A stretch of DNA of 64,000 nt from Thiomonas arsenitoxydans (lineage in GTDB: Bacteria; Pseudomonadota; Gammaproteobacteria; Burkholderiales; Burkholderiaceae_C). Position 1 is the first letter of the stretch. Each line of letters begins with the position of its first letter. Position numbers and translations under genes: made by a program. Below, piece by piece: positions 11,423 through 21,591 of the stretch. The DNA is taken from assembly GCF_000253115.1 (NCBI RefSeq), contig NC_014145.1, positions 1,984,001-2,048,000 on the forward strand, given 5' to 3'. The notes below the pieces were generated by a model. That model had not been told where the DNA came from and made no database searches. It worked only from the letters and a program-made list of their open reading frames with translations.

Positions 11423-11499
11423 AACAATGCTTAAAACAAGCCCGCGATTTGAGAGCGAAGTTGAGAGCACAGAGCGGCGGGCTCATTGGGGCAAAGCGG

Positions 11500-11967
11500 T
11501 CAACCATGCACCACATTGCCCGCCGGCATATTGCCGGGCTCGGCTTTGTTGCGCATCCAGTCGGCCGTACCGGCGAAGGCTTCGTGCAACTGGCGGCGCA
11601 GTGTGTCGTCCATCTCGACTTCGTTGAGGGTCTGCACCATACAGGCCATCCACTCGTCGCGCTCCTTGGTGCCGATGGCGTAGGGAAAGTGGCGCATCCG
11701 CAGGCGCGGATGCCCATATTGCGGGGAATACAGATCGGGCCCGCCCAGCCAGCCGCTGAGAAACAGGTAGAGCTTCTCCCGCGTTTCTTCGGAATTCGTG
11801 GGATGCATGGCCCGCAGATCGGCATATTGCGGCTCCAGATCCATCAAGTCGTAGAAATGATCGACCAACCGACGCACACCCTCCGCGCCGCCGAGGCGCT
11901 GATAAGGCGTGCTGGAAACCGGCTGGGGGACAGGTGCGGCGGGCGTGATGGCGATGGTTTCTGACAT
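11500..11967 (-). CDS. Group II truncated hemoglobin
   Basis: The 155-residue protein matches 2-on-2 hemoglobins of group II (TrHbO type): PYQRLGGAEGVRRLVDHFYDLMDLEP, then the E-F region LYLFLSGWLGGPDLYSPQYGHPRLRMRHFPYAIG with the proximal His in the LRMRH segment, and the G-helix Trp in RDEWMACMVQTL. Such proteins bind O2 or NO and are linked to oxidative or nitrosative protection. It sits alone between the Smr gene and a permease, transcribed from its own promoter region near 11,970-12,060. Confidence 0.92.
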   Translation of the reverse strand: MSETIAITPAAPVPQPVSSTPYQRLGGAEGVRRLVDHFYDLMDLEPQYADLRAMHPTNSEETREKLYLFLSGWLGGPDLYSPQYGHPRLRMRHFPYAIGTKERDEWMACMVQTLNEVEMDDTLRRQLHEAFAGTADWMRNKAEPGNMPAGNVVHG

Positions 11968-12100
11968 GGAGCGGAGCAGTTTGCAAACAAGGCTGAAACA
12001 AAAGAACCGCGATTATGGGAGATGCGCCCCGGCAGAACTTGCCTCAGGTCAATCTGCAATCAATCGTCCCGCAAAGCGGCAAAAGATTTTCAGCTCATTT

Positions 12101-14629
12101 TCAAGTCAAGGTGCGCAAACTCTGACCCGGCGCCCGGCGCAGCACATCGCGCAGACTCCACCACCCGGCCGCCATCGCCAGCATGGAGGCCGCCAGCATG
12201 GCCGCGGGCCAGAGCCACCACGGCGGCTGCCAGGGAAACAGAAACACCCAGTGCGCCAGCGCGGCGCTCACCCCCGCCGCCCCAGCGGCGCCGAGCAGTC
12301 CGGCCAGCGCGCCGACCCACATCATTTCCACCAAGGCCATACGCCGCAGCAACTGCGAAGAGGCGCCCAGGGCGCGCCACACCGCCATTTCGCGCGAGCG
12401 GTCCTGCCGCGACAACGCCAGCGAAGCGGCGAGCACCGCCAGCCCGGCCGCCAGGGCGAACAAAAACAAAAACTGCACCGCAGTGATGACCTGCTCGACC
12501 AGCTTGCGCAAATGCGCGAGCAGGCTGCCGACATCGACCACGGTGAGATTGGGAAACTGCCGCACCAGGGTGTCGTCCATGCGCTGCGCATCTCCGGGGG
12601 CGCGATAGGCGGCCAGATAGGTCACGGGCTGATTTTTCAGCAGGGCCTGCGGCAGCAGCACAAAGAAGTTGGCATGCATGGAGCTCCAGTCGACATGCCG
12701 CACGCTGGTGATGGGTGCGGTCACGCGCTGTCCCGCAATGTCGAAAGTCAGGGTGTCGCCGAGTTTGAAGCCCAGGGTTTTGGCGATGCCCTGCTCCACC
12801 GACAGGCCTTTGGCATCGGGCCCGCCGGTATCGTTCCAGTCGCCTGCGACCAGGGTATTGGCCTTGGGCAGGGTGGCGCTGGCTGAAAGATTGAATTCGC
12901 GGTCGATCAGGTCGCGGGCGCGGATGCTGTCGTAGTCGCGTCCAAAGACCGGCTTTTCGTTGATGGCCACCAGACGGCCGCGCAGCATGGGATACCAGTC
13001 TTCGTGGTTCACGCCATCGCGGCGCAGCGCGGCCAGAAAATCCTGGCTCTGCGCGGGTTGGATGTTGATGACAAAGCGATCGGGCGCGTTGGCGGGTATG
13101 GAGGCACGCCAGGCGTCGATCAGACTGGTGCGCATGAGCACCAGCAACACCAGCGCGAGCAAACCCAGACTCAGCGCCGTGATCTGAATCACCGCGCTCC
13201 ACGGCCGGGTGGCCAACTGACGCGCCGCCATATGCATCAAACCGCCGGCGGCGACGGATGACGCCGCATGGCCGCGTATCCAGCGCCGCAAACCCCGCAT
13301 CATCAGCCAGGCCAGCAAGGCGAACACCAGCGTCAGGCCGATGAAACCACCCGCGGCAATCAGCCCCAGGCGAAGGTCGCCGGCCTGCAGCCAAAGCAAC
13401 AGGCCGAATGCCCCCACACCTGCCAGCACCGTGATGAACGGCGCGGACTGCAGGCGGCCCAGACTGCGGCGCAACACCGCCAGGGGCGGTACGCGCGCCA
13501 ACTGCAGAATCGAGGGCAGGCCAAAGGCCAGCAGCAGCACCATGCCCGTCGCCCCGGCGAACAACGCGGGCGCCCAACCGGGCGCGGGCAGCTCGCGCAC
13601 CTGAACCTGTATCAGCCCGTGCAGCAGCCCGATCATCGCCGCCTGCACCGCCAGGCCGAGCAACACCCCCAGCGCCGCCGCAAAGCCGCCCAGCCAGACA
13701 AACTCGGCAGCGTAGCGACGGAGCAAAACACCCTGACGCAGCCCCAAAGCCTTGAATACCGCGCAGGGCTGCAAACGTCGGCGCGCAAAGTCGCGGGCCG
13801 ACTGCGCCACCGCCACAGCGGCCATGAGCGCGGTGATCAGCGCCACCAGATGCAGAAAATCAGAGGCGCGCTTGAGCGTCTGTTCTTGCGCCGGGCCGCT
13901 GTCGGCCACGGTTTCCACCCGCATGCCGCGCGCGGAGGTTTGGCGAATCTGCTCCTGCGCCCACTTGGCGTAGGCAGCTGCTGCCTGCGACGGCCCAGAC
14001 AGCGCGAGGCGATAAGTCACCCGGCTGGCGGGCTGGATCAGCCCGGTAGCAGGCAAATCGGCGCGATTCATCATCACCCGCGGGGCGAAATTGATGAAGC
14101 CCGCGCCGGTATCGGGCTCGCGCACCAGAATGGCCGCGATGCGCAACCGCGCATTGCCCAACTGCAACAGATCACCCACCTGCAGCCGCAGAGCGCCAAG
14201 CACACTGGCATTCACCCAGACCGTACCGGGCTCGGGCGGCCCGCTGCGCGACACTTCCGGGGCCTGCAGCCCGTCGCGCAGCACCACCTGCGCGATCAAG
14301 GGGTAATGCGCGCCCACCGCCTTGAGCGAGACCAGCCGGGTGCGGTCACCCGTGACGTCGAGCGCCATGCTGGGAAACACCGCCGTCTGCATAGAGCGCA
14401 GTCCCTGCGCCTGCGCGTGCTGCAAATACAGCGGTTTCAGCGGATGATCGCTGACGATCACCACGTCGCCACCGATCAACTGCGCAGCATCACGCACCAG
14501 CGCGCCCTGCAGCCGCTGGGCCACGAAGCCCACGGCCGACAACGCGGCCACGGCCAGCACCAGCGAGAAGAACAAGAGCCGCAGTTCGCCGCTGCGCCAG
14601 TCACGCCAAAGCTGTCGCAAGGATTGCAT
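12101..14629 (-). CDS. FtsX-like ABC transporter permease (YbbP type)
   Basis: The 842-residue inner-membrane protein has the double FtsX/MacB-like layout: TM at residues 18-40, a large periplasmic domain to about 250, then TM pairs (about 260-420), a second periplasmic domain and closing TM helices (about 705-830). Segments such as AAVAVAQSARDFARRRLQPCAVFKALGLRQGVLLRRY and REMAVWRALGASSQLLRRMALVEMMWVG are the characteristic coupling regions. YbbP proteins pair with a YbbA ATPase, but no ATPase gene is adjacent here. The substrate is unknown. Confidence 0.88.
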   Translation of the reverse strand: MQSLRQLWRDWRSGELRLLFFSLVLAVAALSAVGFVAQRLQGALVRDAAQLIGGDVVIVSDHPLKPLYLQHAQAQGLRSMQTAVFPSMALDVTGDRTRLVSLKAVGAHYPLIAQVVLRDGLQAPEVSRSGPPEPGTVWVNASVLGALRLQVGDLLQLGNARLRIAAILVREPDTGAGFINFAPRVMMNRADLPATGLIQPASRVTYRLALSGPSQAAAAYAKWAQEQIRQTSARGMRVETVADSGPAQEQTLKRASDFLHLVALITALMAAVAVAQSARDFARRRLQPCAVFKALGLRQGVLLRRYAAEFVWLGGFAAALGVLLGLAVQAAMIGLLHGLIQVQVRELPAPGWAPALFAGATGMVLLLAFGLPSILQLARVPPLAVLRRSLGRLQSAPFITVLAGVGAFGLLLWLQAGDLRLGLIAAGGFIGLTLVFALLAWLMMRGLRRWIRGHAASSVAAGGLMHMAARQLATRPWSAVIQITALSLGLLALVLLVLMRTSLIDAWRASIPANAPDRFVINIQPAQSQDFLAALRRDGVNHEDWYPMLRGRLVAINEKPVFGRDYDSIRARDLIDREFNLSASATLPKANTLVAGDWNDTGGPDAKGLSVEQGIAKTLGFKLGDTLTFDIAGQRVTAPITSVRHVDWSSMHANFFVLLPQALLKNQPVTYLAAYRAPGDAQRMDDTLVRQFPNLTVVDVGSLLAHLRKLVEQVITAVQFLFLFALAAGLAVLAASLALSRQDRSREMAVWRALGASSQLLRRMALVEMMWVGALAGLLGAAGAAGVSAALAHWVFLFPWQPPWWLWPAAMLAASMLAMAAGWWSLRDVLRRAPGQSLRTLT

Positions 14630-14737
14630 AGAGAGATAGACCGTGGAGTGAATAAGCGGGGTGGAAAGAAGCCGTATTGTCCACAGCCCCCCATCTCTGT
14701 GCCGGGGCGAGGGTTTGAAACCGCTGAGGAACGCGCG

Positions 14738-16999
14738 CTACTTGGTCAGCGCCAGGAACACTTCCGGCAATCTCTCGGGCAGGCGCTCGATGTTGTCGAT
14801 CACGGTGTAGCGGCGGCCAAAAATGTCGGACACATAGGCATCGGCGCGCGGGTCGAGGCTGATGCAGTAAGTGAAAAGACCGTTGCGTTCGAGCTCTCGC
14901 ACCGCCTGGCGGGCGTCTTCGATGAGCAGGCGCTCGTCTTGCACGTCGATATCGGCGGGTTCGCCGTCGGTGAGGATGAGCAGCAGCTTTTTGTCGCTCT
15001 TGCGCGCGCGCAGCGAGTGGGCGGCGTGCCGCAGCGCCGCCCCCATGCGGGTGGAATAGTTGGCCTGCATCGCCGCGAGACGCGCCTTGACTTCATCGCC
15101 CCACGGCTCGCCAAAGCCCTTGAAGTGCTGGTAGCGCACCTCGTGCCGGGTGTTGGACTGAAAACCGGCGATGGCCAGCGGATCGCCCAGGCGGTCTATC
15201 GCCCAGGCGAGCAGCGAGACGGCTTCCTGCGAGAGTTCGAGGATGGTCTGGTCTGATCCTTTCACCTTGTCGTTGAGCGAGGCGGAGAGATCGAGCAGCA
15301 GGGTCACGGCAATATCGCGCCCGTTGGTGCGGTGGCTCAGATTGATGCGCGGATCAGGGTTGGAGCCTGCCTTGAAATCGATCAGCGAACGAATGGCCAC
15401 GTCGAGATCGAGTTCGCTGCCGTCCTCCTGATAACGAATGCGCACTTTGTCCTGCGGCTTGAGCAATTCCAGCATTCTTTGCAGGCGCTTCGCCAGCGGG
15501 GCGTGCTTTTGCAGCAAGCGGTCGATGTCGCCCGCCTGTGCAGACGGATGCAAACCCTCGTACACGCTGACCCAGTCGGGCCGATAGGTTTGGCTGTGAT
15601 AGTCCCATTCGGGATAGTGCCGCGGCGGCAGGCGCGGCAAGTCGTCCTGCGCATCGTTGCGGCGGGTTTCGTCGAAGCGCTCTTCCTCGTCCCCTTGTTC
15701 GATGAAGCGCCAAAGATGCCGGTTGTCGTCGCGGTAGTCGATAACGGTGTTTTCGAAGTGCACTTTGGCAAACTGGTCGCTCTGGCGGCGGGTTTTCGCC
15801 ACATAGGCCAGAGCCAGCGCGGCGATGTCTCGGGTGGATGAGGTGCCCTGCGCCATCAGCGCGTGAAAGCGGGCAACGAAGGTATTCAGATCGGCGTCGC
15901 GGTAGCCGTGCTCGGGATCGAGCAACGCCCGCGACAACATCGCCAGACGGTGGCGCAGACAGGACGTGGTGGCGGGATCGCAGGCGTCTTCGACAGGCCG
16001 GGGATGCAGGGCGAGAAACAGCCGCCGCAGTCCGGCGTATTCGCGGATCAGCAGGGTTTCAACCCGGCAGTCCTCGAAAAACTCGACCGCCATGCGCTGA
16101 AACGGGCTCCAGTTGTCGGCAATCTGCGGGGTGGACCAGCGGCGGTGGCCGACCATGTGGGCGAGCATCGCCCGGTAACGATCGAGGCCCGAGACGCCAG
16201 AAGCATCGTCTTGCACATCAGGCAGACGAATGCCCAGCGGGTCGTAATAGGGAACCGGCTTGCGCAGTTCGTCGAAGGCGGTGGAGTAAGGAATCAGCAG
16301 ATCGCCGTCCCGCCACAAGGCGCGCAGATACAGATCGAGATGGCGCTCTACATCCACCAGCAGCGTGCCGTGGCGCTCGCGCTGCAGCACGGCGCGCGCG
16401 TCGGCCGATTGCAGGCTGAAGTAATCTTTTTGCCGTTCGGGATGGGTGGCATAGTTGCGCACGCCGTAATCGACCCAGCGGCGCAAGCCGCCGATGTCGA
16501 GCTGGGCCAGCAAGGTCGGCGCCTGATTGAAAAAGTCCGGCAGCCCCGGACTGGGATAGGTGGTGTGAAAGCCGTGGATGGAGCGCGTGGTGCGCGCCAT
16601 CAGGTCGAGCGTGAGATCGAGATAGTGCTGGAGTTGCTCGCCCGCTTGCAGGCGCTGCGCCACGGGGGCCAGGGTCTGCAAAAAGGGCGTGATGGCCCGA
16701 CCGTTGGGCGATTTTTGCAGCCCTTGCACCACGGCCATCACGGGCGCCAGCAGGTCTTCACCCACGGCGCGGGCGGTGGACGGCCAGGCTTCCAGAAAGG
16801 CCAGCAAAGGCTCGGCGCCCCGCCCAAGTTTGCCGATGATGCGGCCCGCTTCGAGGAAGGCGCTCAGTCCATCGGGTGTGAGCGCGCCTTGGGCATCAGC
16901 CATGCAGGCCGGGAAGATGGCCTCCACGAGAGGAAAGCGCGTGTCGAGCTGCGCCCAACTGGCGCGTATCGAATCGTCCGTCAGGGCGTCACTCATCAT
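14738..16999 (-). CDS. cbbO: RuBisCO activase subunit CbbO (von Willebrand A domain)
   Basis: The 753-residue protein follows cbbQ in the cbbM operon. The long helical N-terminal part ends in a VWA domain with a MIDAS motif DLSASLND (DxSxS), the threonine region and ILTDGEPADID. CbbO acts as the substrate adaptor of the CbbQ AAA+ ring: its MIDAS docks on inhibited RuBisCO so that CbbQ can remodel it and release sugar-phosphate inhibitors. NorD proteins share this fold, but the cbbM-cbbQ context decides for CbbO. Confidence 0.93.
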   Translation of the reverse strand: MMSDALTDDSIRASWAQLDTRFPLVEAIFPACMADAQGALTPDGLSAFLEAGRIIGKLGRGAEPLLAFLEAWPSTARAVGEDLLAPVMAVVQGLQKSPNGRAITPFLQTLAPVAQRLQAGEQLQHYLDLTLDLMARTTRSIHGFHTTYPSPGLPDFFNQAPTLLAQLDIGGLRRWVDYGVRNYATHPERQKDYFSLQSADARAVLQRERHGTLLVDVERHLDLYLRALWRDGDLLIPYSTAFDELRKPVPYYDPLGIRLPDVQDDASGVSGLDRYRAMLAHMVGHRRWSTPQIADNWSPFQRMAVEFFEDCRVETLLIREYAGLRRLFLALHPRPVEDACDPATTSCLRHRLAMLSRALLDPEHGYRDADLNTFVARFHALMAQGTSSTRDIAALALAYVAKTRRQSDQFAKVHFENTVIDYRDDNRHLWRFIEQGDEEERFDETRRNDAQDDLPRLPPRHYPEWDYHSQTYRPDWVSVYEGLHPSAQAGDIDRLLQKHAPLAKRLQRMLELLKPQDKVRIRYQEDGSELDLDVAIRSLIDFKAGSNPDPRINLSHRTNGRDIAVTLLLDLSASLNDKVKGSDQTILELSQEAVSLLAWAIDRLGDPLAIAGFQSNTRHEVRYQHFKGFGEPWGDEVKARLAAMQANYSTRMGAALRHAAHSLRARKSDKKLLLILTDGEPADIDVQDERLLIEDARQAVRELERNGLFTYCISLDPRADAYVSDIFGRRYTVIDNIERLPERLPEVFLALTK

Positions 17000-17021
17000 G
17001 GTTCGGCTTGGTTTGCCGCAC

Positions 17022-17828
17022 TCAGGCGAAAGTCACGTCGATAGCGTGATCGAGCGTCTGGCGAATGTCGGCATCGTCGGTGATGGGGCGCACCAGCGCC
17101 ATGCGGCAGGCGTCTCCTGCATCAACGCCGTCGCGGATCAACTGCGCGGCGTACACCATAAGGCGTGTGGAAATGCCCTCGTCGAGACCGTGCCCCTTGA
17201 GATTGCGCGCGGCGTGGCCGATTTTCACCAGCTTGGCGGCCGTCTCGGCGTCGAGGCCGCTTTCCTTGCACAGAATGGTGGTTTCGAGCCCGGCCTCGGG
17301 GTAGTCGAAATCGAAGGCGGTGAAGCGCTGTTTGGTGGACTGCTTCAGATCCTTCATCAGCGACTGATAGCCCGGGTTATACGAAATCACCAACTGAAAA
17401 TCGGGATGCGCCTGAATCAGCTCGCCCTTCTTGTCGAGCGGCAGGGTGCGGCGATGGTCGGTCAGCGGGTGGATGACCACGGTGGTGTCCTGACGCGCCT
17501 CGACAATTTCGTCGAGGTAGCAGATCGCGCCGATGCGCGCGGCGGTGGTCAGCGGCCCATCGAGCCAGCGCGTGCCGCCGCCTTCGAGCAGATAACGTCC
17601 GACCAGATCGCTCGCCGTCATGTCTTCATTGCAGGCCACGGTGATGAGCGGCTTGCCCAGCCGCCACGCCATGTGCTCGACAAAGCGCGATTTGCCGCAT
17701 CCCGTCGGCCCCTTGACCATGACCGGCAAGCGATTGCGGTAGGCGGCCTCAAACAAGGCCACCTCGCGGCCCTGCGGCTGGTAATAGGGCTCTGCTTGAA
17801 CCCGGTACTGCTGCGCGTCAATGCTCAT
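17022..17828 (-). CDS. cbbQ: RuBisCO activase AAA+ subunit CbbQ
   Basis: The 268-residue MoxR-type AAA+ ATPase has Walker [14 protein letters not shown] (residues about 39-46), Walker [12 protein letters not shown], sensor 1 in [10 protein letters not shown] and the arginine-finger region. Like NirQ/NorQ it works with a VWA partner, here CbbO directly downstream (22 nt gap). With CbbM upstream it completes a form II RuBisCO and activase operon. Cytoplasmic hexamer by family knowledge. Confidence 0.95.
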   Translation of the reverse strand: MSIDAQQYRVQAEPYYQPQGREVALFEAAYRNRLPVMVKGPTGCGKSRFVEHMAWRLGKPLITVACNEDMTASDLVGRYLLEGGGTRWLDGPLTTAARIGAICYLDEIVEARQDTTVVIHPLTDHRRTLPLDKKGELIQAHPDFQLVISYNPGYQSLMKDLKQSTKQRFTAFDFDYPEAGLETTILCKESGLDAETAAKLVKIGHAARNLKGHGLDEGISTRLMVYAAQLIRDGVDAGDACRMALVRPITDDADIRQTLDHAIDVTFA

Positions 17829-17906
17829 GCATCCACCTCCAAAACAACACGCCCCCGTGAAACCGGGGGCGCTGAAACCTTCAAAAACGACGTCGTCAGG
17901 AGCGGC

Positions 17907-19292
17907 TTACTTGTGGACGCCCAGTTTGTCGCGCCAGCCCGGGAAGAGCTTGTCGGCATCGCCCGGGAAGGATTCGAATGCGCGCGCGAACTCTATGTGC
18001 TCCTTGGCGTACTCGATCGGATCGGCTCCGGCCTTCCAGCACTCATAGGCCTGGCGCAGCGACTTGGCGCCAGCTGCCGGCGAGTCGATATGGCCGTAGG
18101 AGCCGCCGCCCGCGGTGTTGATCACGTTGCCGTGGCCCAGGTTCTCGAAGAAGCCGGGCAGGCGCAGCGCGTTCATGCCGCCGGAAATGATGGGGGTGGT
18201 GGGCTTCATGCCGTACCACTTTTGATAATAGACCGGGCCTTGGCACTCGTCGCGCTCGATCATGTAGGCGATGTTGCGGTCGTCGCCCTCGCCTTCCATC
18301 TTGCCGTAACCCATGGTGCCGACGTGGATGCCGGAGGCGCCTTGCAGGCGGCTCATCTTGGCCAGCACAAAGGCGGTGTAGCCGCGCTTGGAACTGGGCG
18401 AGGTGATGGCGCCGTGACCCGCACGGTGATAGTGCAAGTACTGGTTCGGATACTGGCGACGCGCGGTGGTGACCATGCCGGGGCCGCCCACGTAGCCGTC
18501 CACCAGGAAGGCCAGCTTGTCAGCATCGGGACCGAAGACTTCCAGCGCGAAGTCCGCGCGGGCGCACATCTCGTGATAGTCGTCCGCGGTGATGTTCATG
18601 GAGAACAGCTTGGCCTCGCCAGTCTCGTCTTGCGCGCGTTTCATGGCGTCGTAGACCAGCGGAATCACCTTTTTCACCGGGGCGAATACCTGATTGCCCT
18701 GCGGCTCGTCGTTCTTGATGAAATCGCCCCCCAGCCAGAACTGATAGGCCGCCTGGGCAAATGGCTCCGGGCGCAGACCCAACTTGGGCTTGATGATGGT
18801 GCCGGCGATATAGCCGCCGTCCTTGATCGGCCGACCCAGAATGCGCCACAGGTTGGAGATGTCGGTGGCCGGGCCGTCGAACATCTGGATCGCGCGCTCG
18901 GGCACATAGAAATCGATCATCTTGCCGTACTCGACATCGCCCATGCCCTGGTTGTTGCCGATCACCAGCGTGAGGAAGGACACGATCATGAAGCGGCCGT
19001 CGATCACATTCCGATCGAACAGTTCGATCGGATAGGCGATGCGCATGTCTTCCGTGGCTTCATCGATGAAATAAACCAGGGCATCGACCCCCTTGGTGAA
19101 ATCGTCCGTCGTGCTGACTTCCACATTGGTGCCGGTGGACGATTCGGCCGCAAAGTGCGCCGCCGTCGCCAGATAGTCATAGCCCGCTTTGGGCTTCATT
19201 TTGTAGGCAACAAGGATGTGCTTGCCACCGGCGATCAGATCCGATTCCTTGAGATCGAGATTGGCGTAGCGGCTGGATTGATCGTGAGCCAT
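17907..19292 (-). CDS. cbbM: Ribulose-1,5-bisphosphate carboxylase/oxygenase, form II
   Basis: The 461-residue form II RuBisCO large subunit (no small subunit needed) catalyses CO2 fixation in the Calvin cycle. Its sequence is close to the Rhodospirillum/Hydrogenovibrio type: the active-site segment [10 protein letters not shown], the carbamylated-Lys region [16 protein letters not shown], loop 6 in [11 protein letters not shown] and [18 protein letters not shown]. It is the first gene of cbbM-cbbQ-cbbO and is divergent from cbbR, whose product likely controls it. Form II enzymes favour high CO2 and low O2 settings. Confidence 0.98.
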   Translation of the reverse strand: MAHDQSSRYANLDLKESDLIAGGKHILVAYKMKPKAGYDYLATAAHFAAESSTGTNVEVSTTDDFTKGVDALVYFIDEATEDMRIAYPIELFDRNVIDGRFMIVSFLTLVIGNNQGMGDVEYGKMIDFYVPERAIQMFDGPATDISNLWRILGRPIKDGGYIAGTIIKPKLGLRPEPFAQAAYQFWLGGDFIKNDEPQGNQVFAPVKKVIPLVYDAMKRAQDETGEAKLFSMNITADDYHEMCARADFALEVFGPDADKLAFLVDGYVGGPGMVTTARRQYPNQYLHYHRAGHGAITSPSSKRGYTAFVLAKMSRLQGASGIHVGTMGYGKMEGEGDDRNIAYMIERDECQGPVYYQKWYGMKPTTPIISGGMNALRLPGFFENLGHGNVINTAGGGSYGHIDSPAAGAKSLRQAYECWKAGADPIEYAKEHIEFARAFESFPGDADKLFPGWRDKLGVHK

Positions 19293-19356
19293 GTCGTTCC
19301 TCTGTGCGTTGGCCTTTGTCGGCCGGGTGGGTTGAAAAAAATCAACTATAGGATCG

Positions 19357-19379
19357 CTTAGTTCATAAGGTAAACTAAG
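19357..19379. promoter_or_regulatory. Candidate CbbR operator between cbbM and cbbR
   Basis: In the 117-bp divergent intergenic region an inverted repeat CTTAGTT-N9-AACTAAG has the size and A/T dyad form of LysR-type sites (T-N11-A and TNA half-sites). A second small dyad GTTGA-N6-TCAAC lies at 19331-19346, toward cbbM. Position and symmetry fit autoregulation of cbbR and activation of cbbM. Confidence 0.6.
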
Positions 19380-19409
19380 ACTTTTTTGCAGTTAGAGAAT
19401 TTTTCACTG

Positions 19410-20333
19410 ATGATCAGAATCACCTTCCGGCAACTCGAAATTCTCCAGGCTGTAGCGGACTGCGGCAGTTTTTCGCGCGCCAGCGAAAAGCTACATCTCA
19501 CCCAGCCTGCTGTTTCGATGCAGATCAAACAATTGGAGAATTTGCTCGATATGCCCCTGTTCGAGCATGCGGGCAAAAAAATCCGACTCACCGAAGCTGG
19601 CAACGTCGCCCTGCGCAGCGCCGGAATCGTCACCCGCGAACTGAACGACCTCGAACAGTCTCTGGCCAACTTGAAAGGACTCAGAGGCGGCGTGCTGACG
19701 GTGTCTGTCGCCAGCACGGCCAGCGTATTTGCCGCTCGCCTTATGGCGCTGTTTCGACGCCAGTTTCCAGACGTCGAGGTCAGCCTGAATGTCGTCAACC
19801 GCGAAACCCTGCTGCGTCACTTAACCGAGAACGTCAGCGATCTCGCGCTGATGGGCACGCCGCCCGAGGGATATCAACTCAGCGCGCAGCCCTTCATGGA
19901 CAACCCGCTGGTCATCATCGCCGCCCCCGACCACCCGCTCGCCAGAAAACGCGCAATCCCCCTAAAGCGCCTGCTCGAAGAGCCCCTGGTCGTGCGGGAA
20001 CCCGCATCAGGCACCCGCGGCGCCCTGGAGAACTTCATCCGAGAACGACAGTTACCGTTCAAGCCGACCATGGAAATGAACAAAAACGAGGCGATCAAAC
20101 ACGCCGTCGAAGCCGGTCTGGGCGTGGGATTGGTCTCGCTGCACACGGTGCAGGCGGAACTCACCTCTGGCCAGTTGAGCGTTCTCGACGTCGAAGGTTT
20201 TCCGCTCAAGCGCCAGTGGTTTCTGGTGCAACGCGACGGCAAACGACTCAGCCCCGCCGCCCAAGCCTTCGCCGAACTCGTGCTAAGTAAAGGGCCAAGC
20301 ATCATGGCAGCCGCAGAAACAAAAACGGGTTAG
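19410..20333 (+). CDS. cbbR: LysR-type regulator of the Calvin cycle operon
   Basis: The 307-residue LysR regulator has an N-terminal winged helix (residues 4-62, FRQLEILQAVADCGSFSRASEKLHLTQPAVSMQIKQLE) and a C-terminal co-inducer domain (about 90-295) with the CbbR-like patterns LMGTPPEGYQL and AIKHAVEAGLGVGLVSLHTV. It is transcribed away from cbbM, the classic arrangement for CbbR. I chose ATG 19410 because it starts right before the conserved HTH; the frame is open further upstream from a TTG. A strong terminator overlaps its stop codon. Confidence 0.93.
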   Translation: MIRITFRQLEILQAVADCGSFSRASEKLHLTQPAVSMQIKQLENLLDMPLFEHAGKKIRLTEAGNVALRSAGIVTRELNDLEQSLANLKGLRGGVLTVSVASTASVFAARLMALFRRQFPDVEVSLNVVNRETLLRHLTENVSDLALMGTPPEGYQLSAQPFMDNPLVIIAAPDHPLARKRAIPLKRLLEEPLVVREPASGTRGALENFIRERQLPFKPTMEMNKNEAIKHAVEAGLGVGLVSLHTVQAELTSGQLSVLDVEGFPLKRQWFLVQRDGKRLSPAAQAFAELVLSKGPSIMAAAETKTG

Positions 20334-20351
20334 CGAAATCGCTAACCCGTT
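20324..20351 (+). terminator. Terminator hairpin at the end of cbbR
   Basis: A 13-bp perfect stem (AACGGGTTAGCGA and its complement) with a 2-nt loop includes the cbbR stop codon and is followed by GATTTTATT. The tRNA-Asp-derived repeat starts 3 nt downstream. Confidence 0.85.
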
Positions 20352-20353
20352 GA

Positions 20354-20405
20354 TTTTATTGGCGGAGTGGACGGGACTCGAACCCGCGACCCCCGGCGTG
20401 ACAGG
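20354..20405 (-). repeat. Left attachment repeat (displaced tRNA-Asp 3' end)
   Basis: These 52 bp are identical to 39922-39973 and comprise 7 bp beyond the CCA end plus the 3' half of tRNA-Asp up to the anticodon arm. The sequence diverges right after GACAGG, so this copy cannot make a tRNA. Confidence 0.93.
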
Positions 20406-20467
20406 TCTAAATACAGTATGCTTGGAACCCGCGTAAATGCTTGATTCCAACACCTCAATGCATGCAT

Positions 20468-20490
20468 TTGGGGGAATCTAGGGGGAATCG
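20468..20490 (+). repeat. Left arm-type repeat pair (GGGGGAATC)
   Basis: Two GGGGGAATC copies are spaced 11 bp apart, just upstream of the integrase start. The 23-bp block matches 39827-39849 at the other end of the island at 20 positions, in the same orientation. The pair is a likely integrase or excisionase arm-binding site. Confidence 0.55.
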
Positions 20491-20510
20491 GCCATTCTTT
20501 GGGAACATCC

Positions 20511-21554
20511 ATGGCCTACATCGAAAAACGAAAAAACGGATACCGTGCGCAGGTGCGCAAGCGCGGCTTGCCGTCGATCAGCCGCACCTTTGACCTGCTC
20601 GCCGACGCAGAAGCTTGGGCGCGGGAAATCGAGCGGGAAGCACAGCGAGGCAACGTTGCCGTGCTACGACAAGATGCGCAGCGGGTGACAGTCGCCGAAG
20701 CGATGGATCGCTACCTTGCCGGGCCGGTGCAGGCCATGAAGTCGGCGAAGGATGTTCGCACGCGCCTCGGCAAGGCACGCGAGCGCTTCGGCGCTCACTA
20801 CTTGTCCAATGTGCGAGGGGTGGACGTGTCGGCCTGGCGCGATGATCTGCTTCAGGAAGGGCTGGCACCGCAGACCGTTATTCACCACATCAACGCGTTC
20901 TCCGCCCTCTTTTCGTTCGTCGAGAAGGATTTGAGCATCGATTTGCCCGCAGGCAACCCGGCGAGCAAGGTGCGCAAACCAGCCGCGCCGCCAGCGCGGG
21001 ATCGTCGGCTGCGAGCAGGCGAAGTCGATGCGCTGCTGGCCGCTGCCGCGCAGGCGCGTGCGGTTGGGCTTCGACAGATCATCATTCTTGCCGTCGAGAC
21101 TTCGATGCGCCTTGGGGAACTGCTCGGGCTAGAGTGGTCGCGTATCGACTTGGCCAGGCGCACGGCGCACCTGGTGGACACCAAAAACGGCAGCGCCCGC
21201 ACGGTGGCGCTGTCCAGCGCGGCGGCGGCGGCGCTGCAAAGCCTGCCTCGTCGCCTCGATGGGCGAGTGTTTGGCTGGCAAGCCAAGGACTCTTTTGAAA
21301 AGACGTGGCAGCGATGCATCGCCCGCGCCAAGGCTGCCCATGACGAAGATTGCGCCAGGAATTGCAAAAAGCCCGATCCGGCATTCATGGATGGGTTGCA
21401 CTTCCATGACCTGCGCCACGAAGCCACGTCGCGCTTGTTCGAGAAGGGTTTGGGCATCATGGAAGTGGCGAGCATGACGGGGCACAAGAGCCTGAGCATG
21501 CTCAAGCGGTACACGCACATCGAGGCGGAAAAGCTGGCGAAGAAGTTGGGGTAG
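20511..21554 (+). CDS. Tyrosine recombinase (island integrase)
   Basis: The 347-residue site-specific recombinase has an N-terminal arm-binding/SAM-like region (AYIEKRKNGYRAQVRKRG; core-binding about 60-150). The catalytic domain (about 170-340) shows Arg in ETSMRLGELLGLEW, HxxR in HFHDLRHEATSRL, His in MTGHKSLSM and the nucleophile Tyr in LKRYTHIEAEKL. The ATG at 20511 is preferred over an in-frame TTG upstream because homologues start with MAYIxKR. It most likely integrates and excises the island at the tRNA-Asp 3' end 105 bp upstream. Confidence 0.93.
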   Translation: MAYIEKRKNGYRAQVRKRGLPSISRTFDLLADAEAWAREIEREAQRGNVAVLRQDAQRVTVAEAMDRYLAGPVQAMKSAKDVRTRLGKARERFGAHYLSNVRGVDVSAWRDDLLQEGLAPQTVIHHINAFSALFSFVEKDLSIDLPAGNPASKVRKPAAPPARDRRLRAGEVDALLAAAAQARAVGLRQIIILAVETSMRLGELLGLEWSRIDLARRTAHLVDTKNGSARTVALSSAAAAALQSLPRRLDGRVFGWQAKDSFEKTWQRCIARAKAAHDEDCARNCKKPDPAFMDGLHFHDLRHEATSRLFEKGLGIMEVASMTGHKSLSMLKRYTHIEAEKLAKKLG

Positions 21555-21591
21555 GTGACCTGCCACAAGTTTTGCCAACATTATCCTCACC

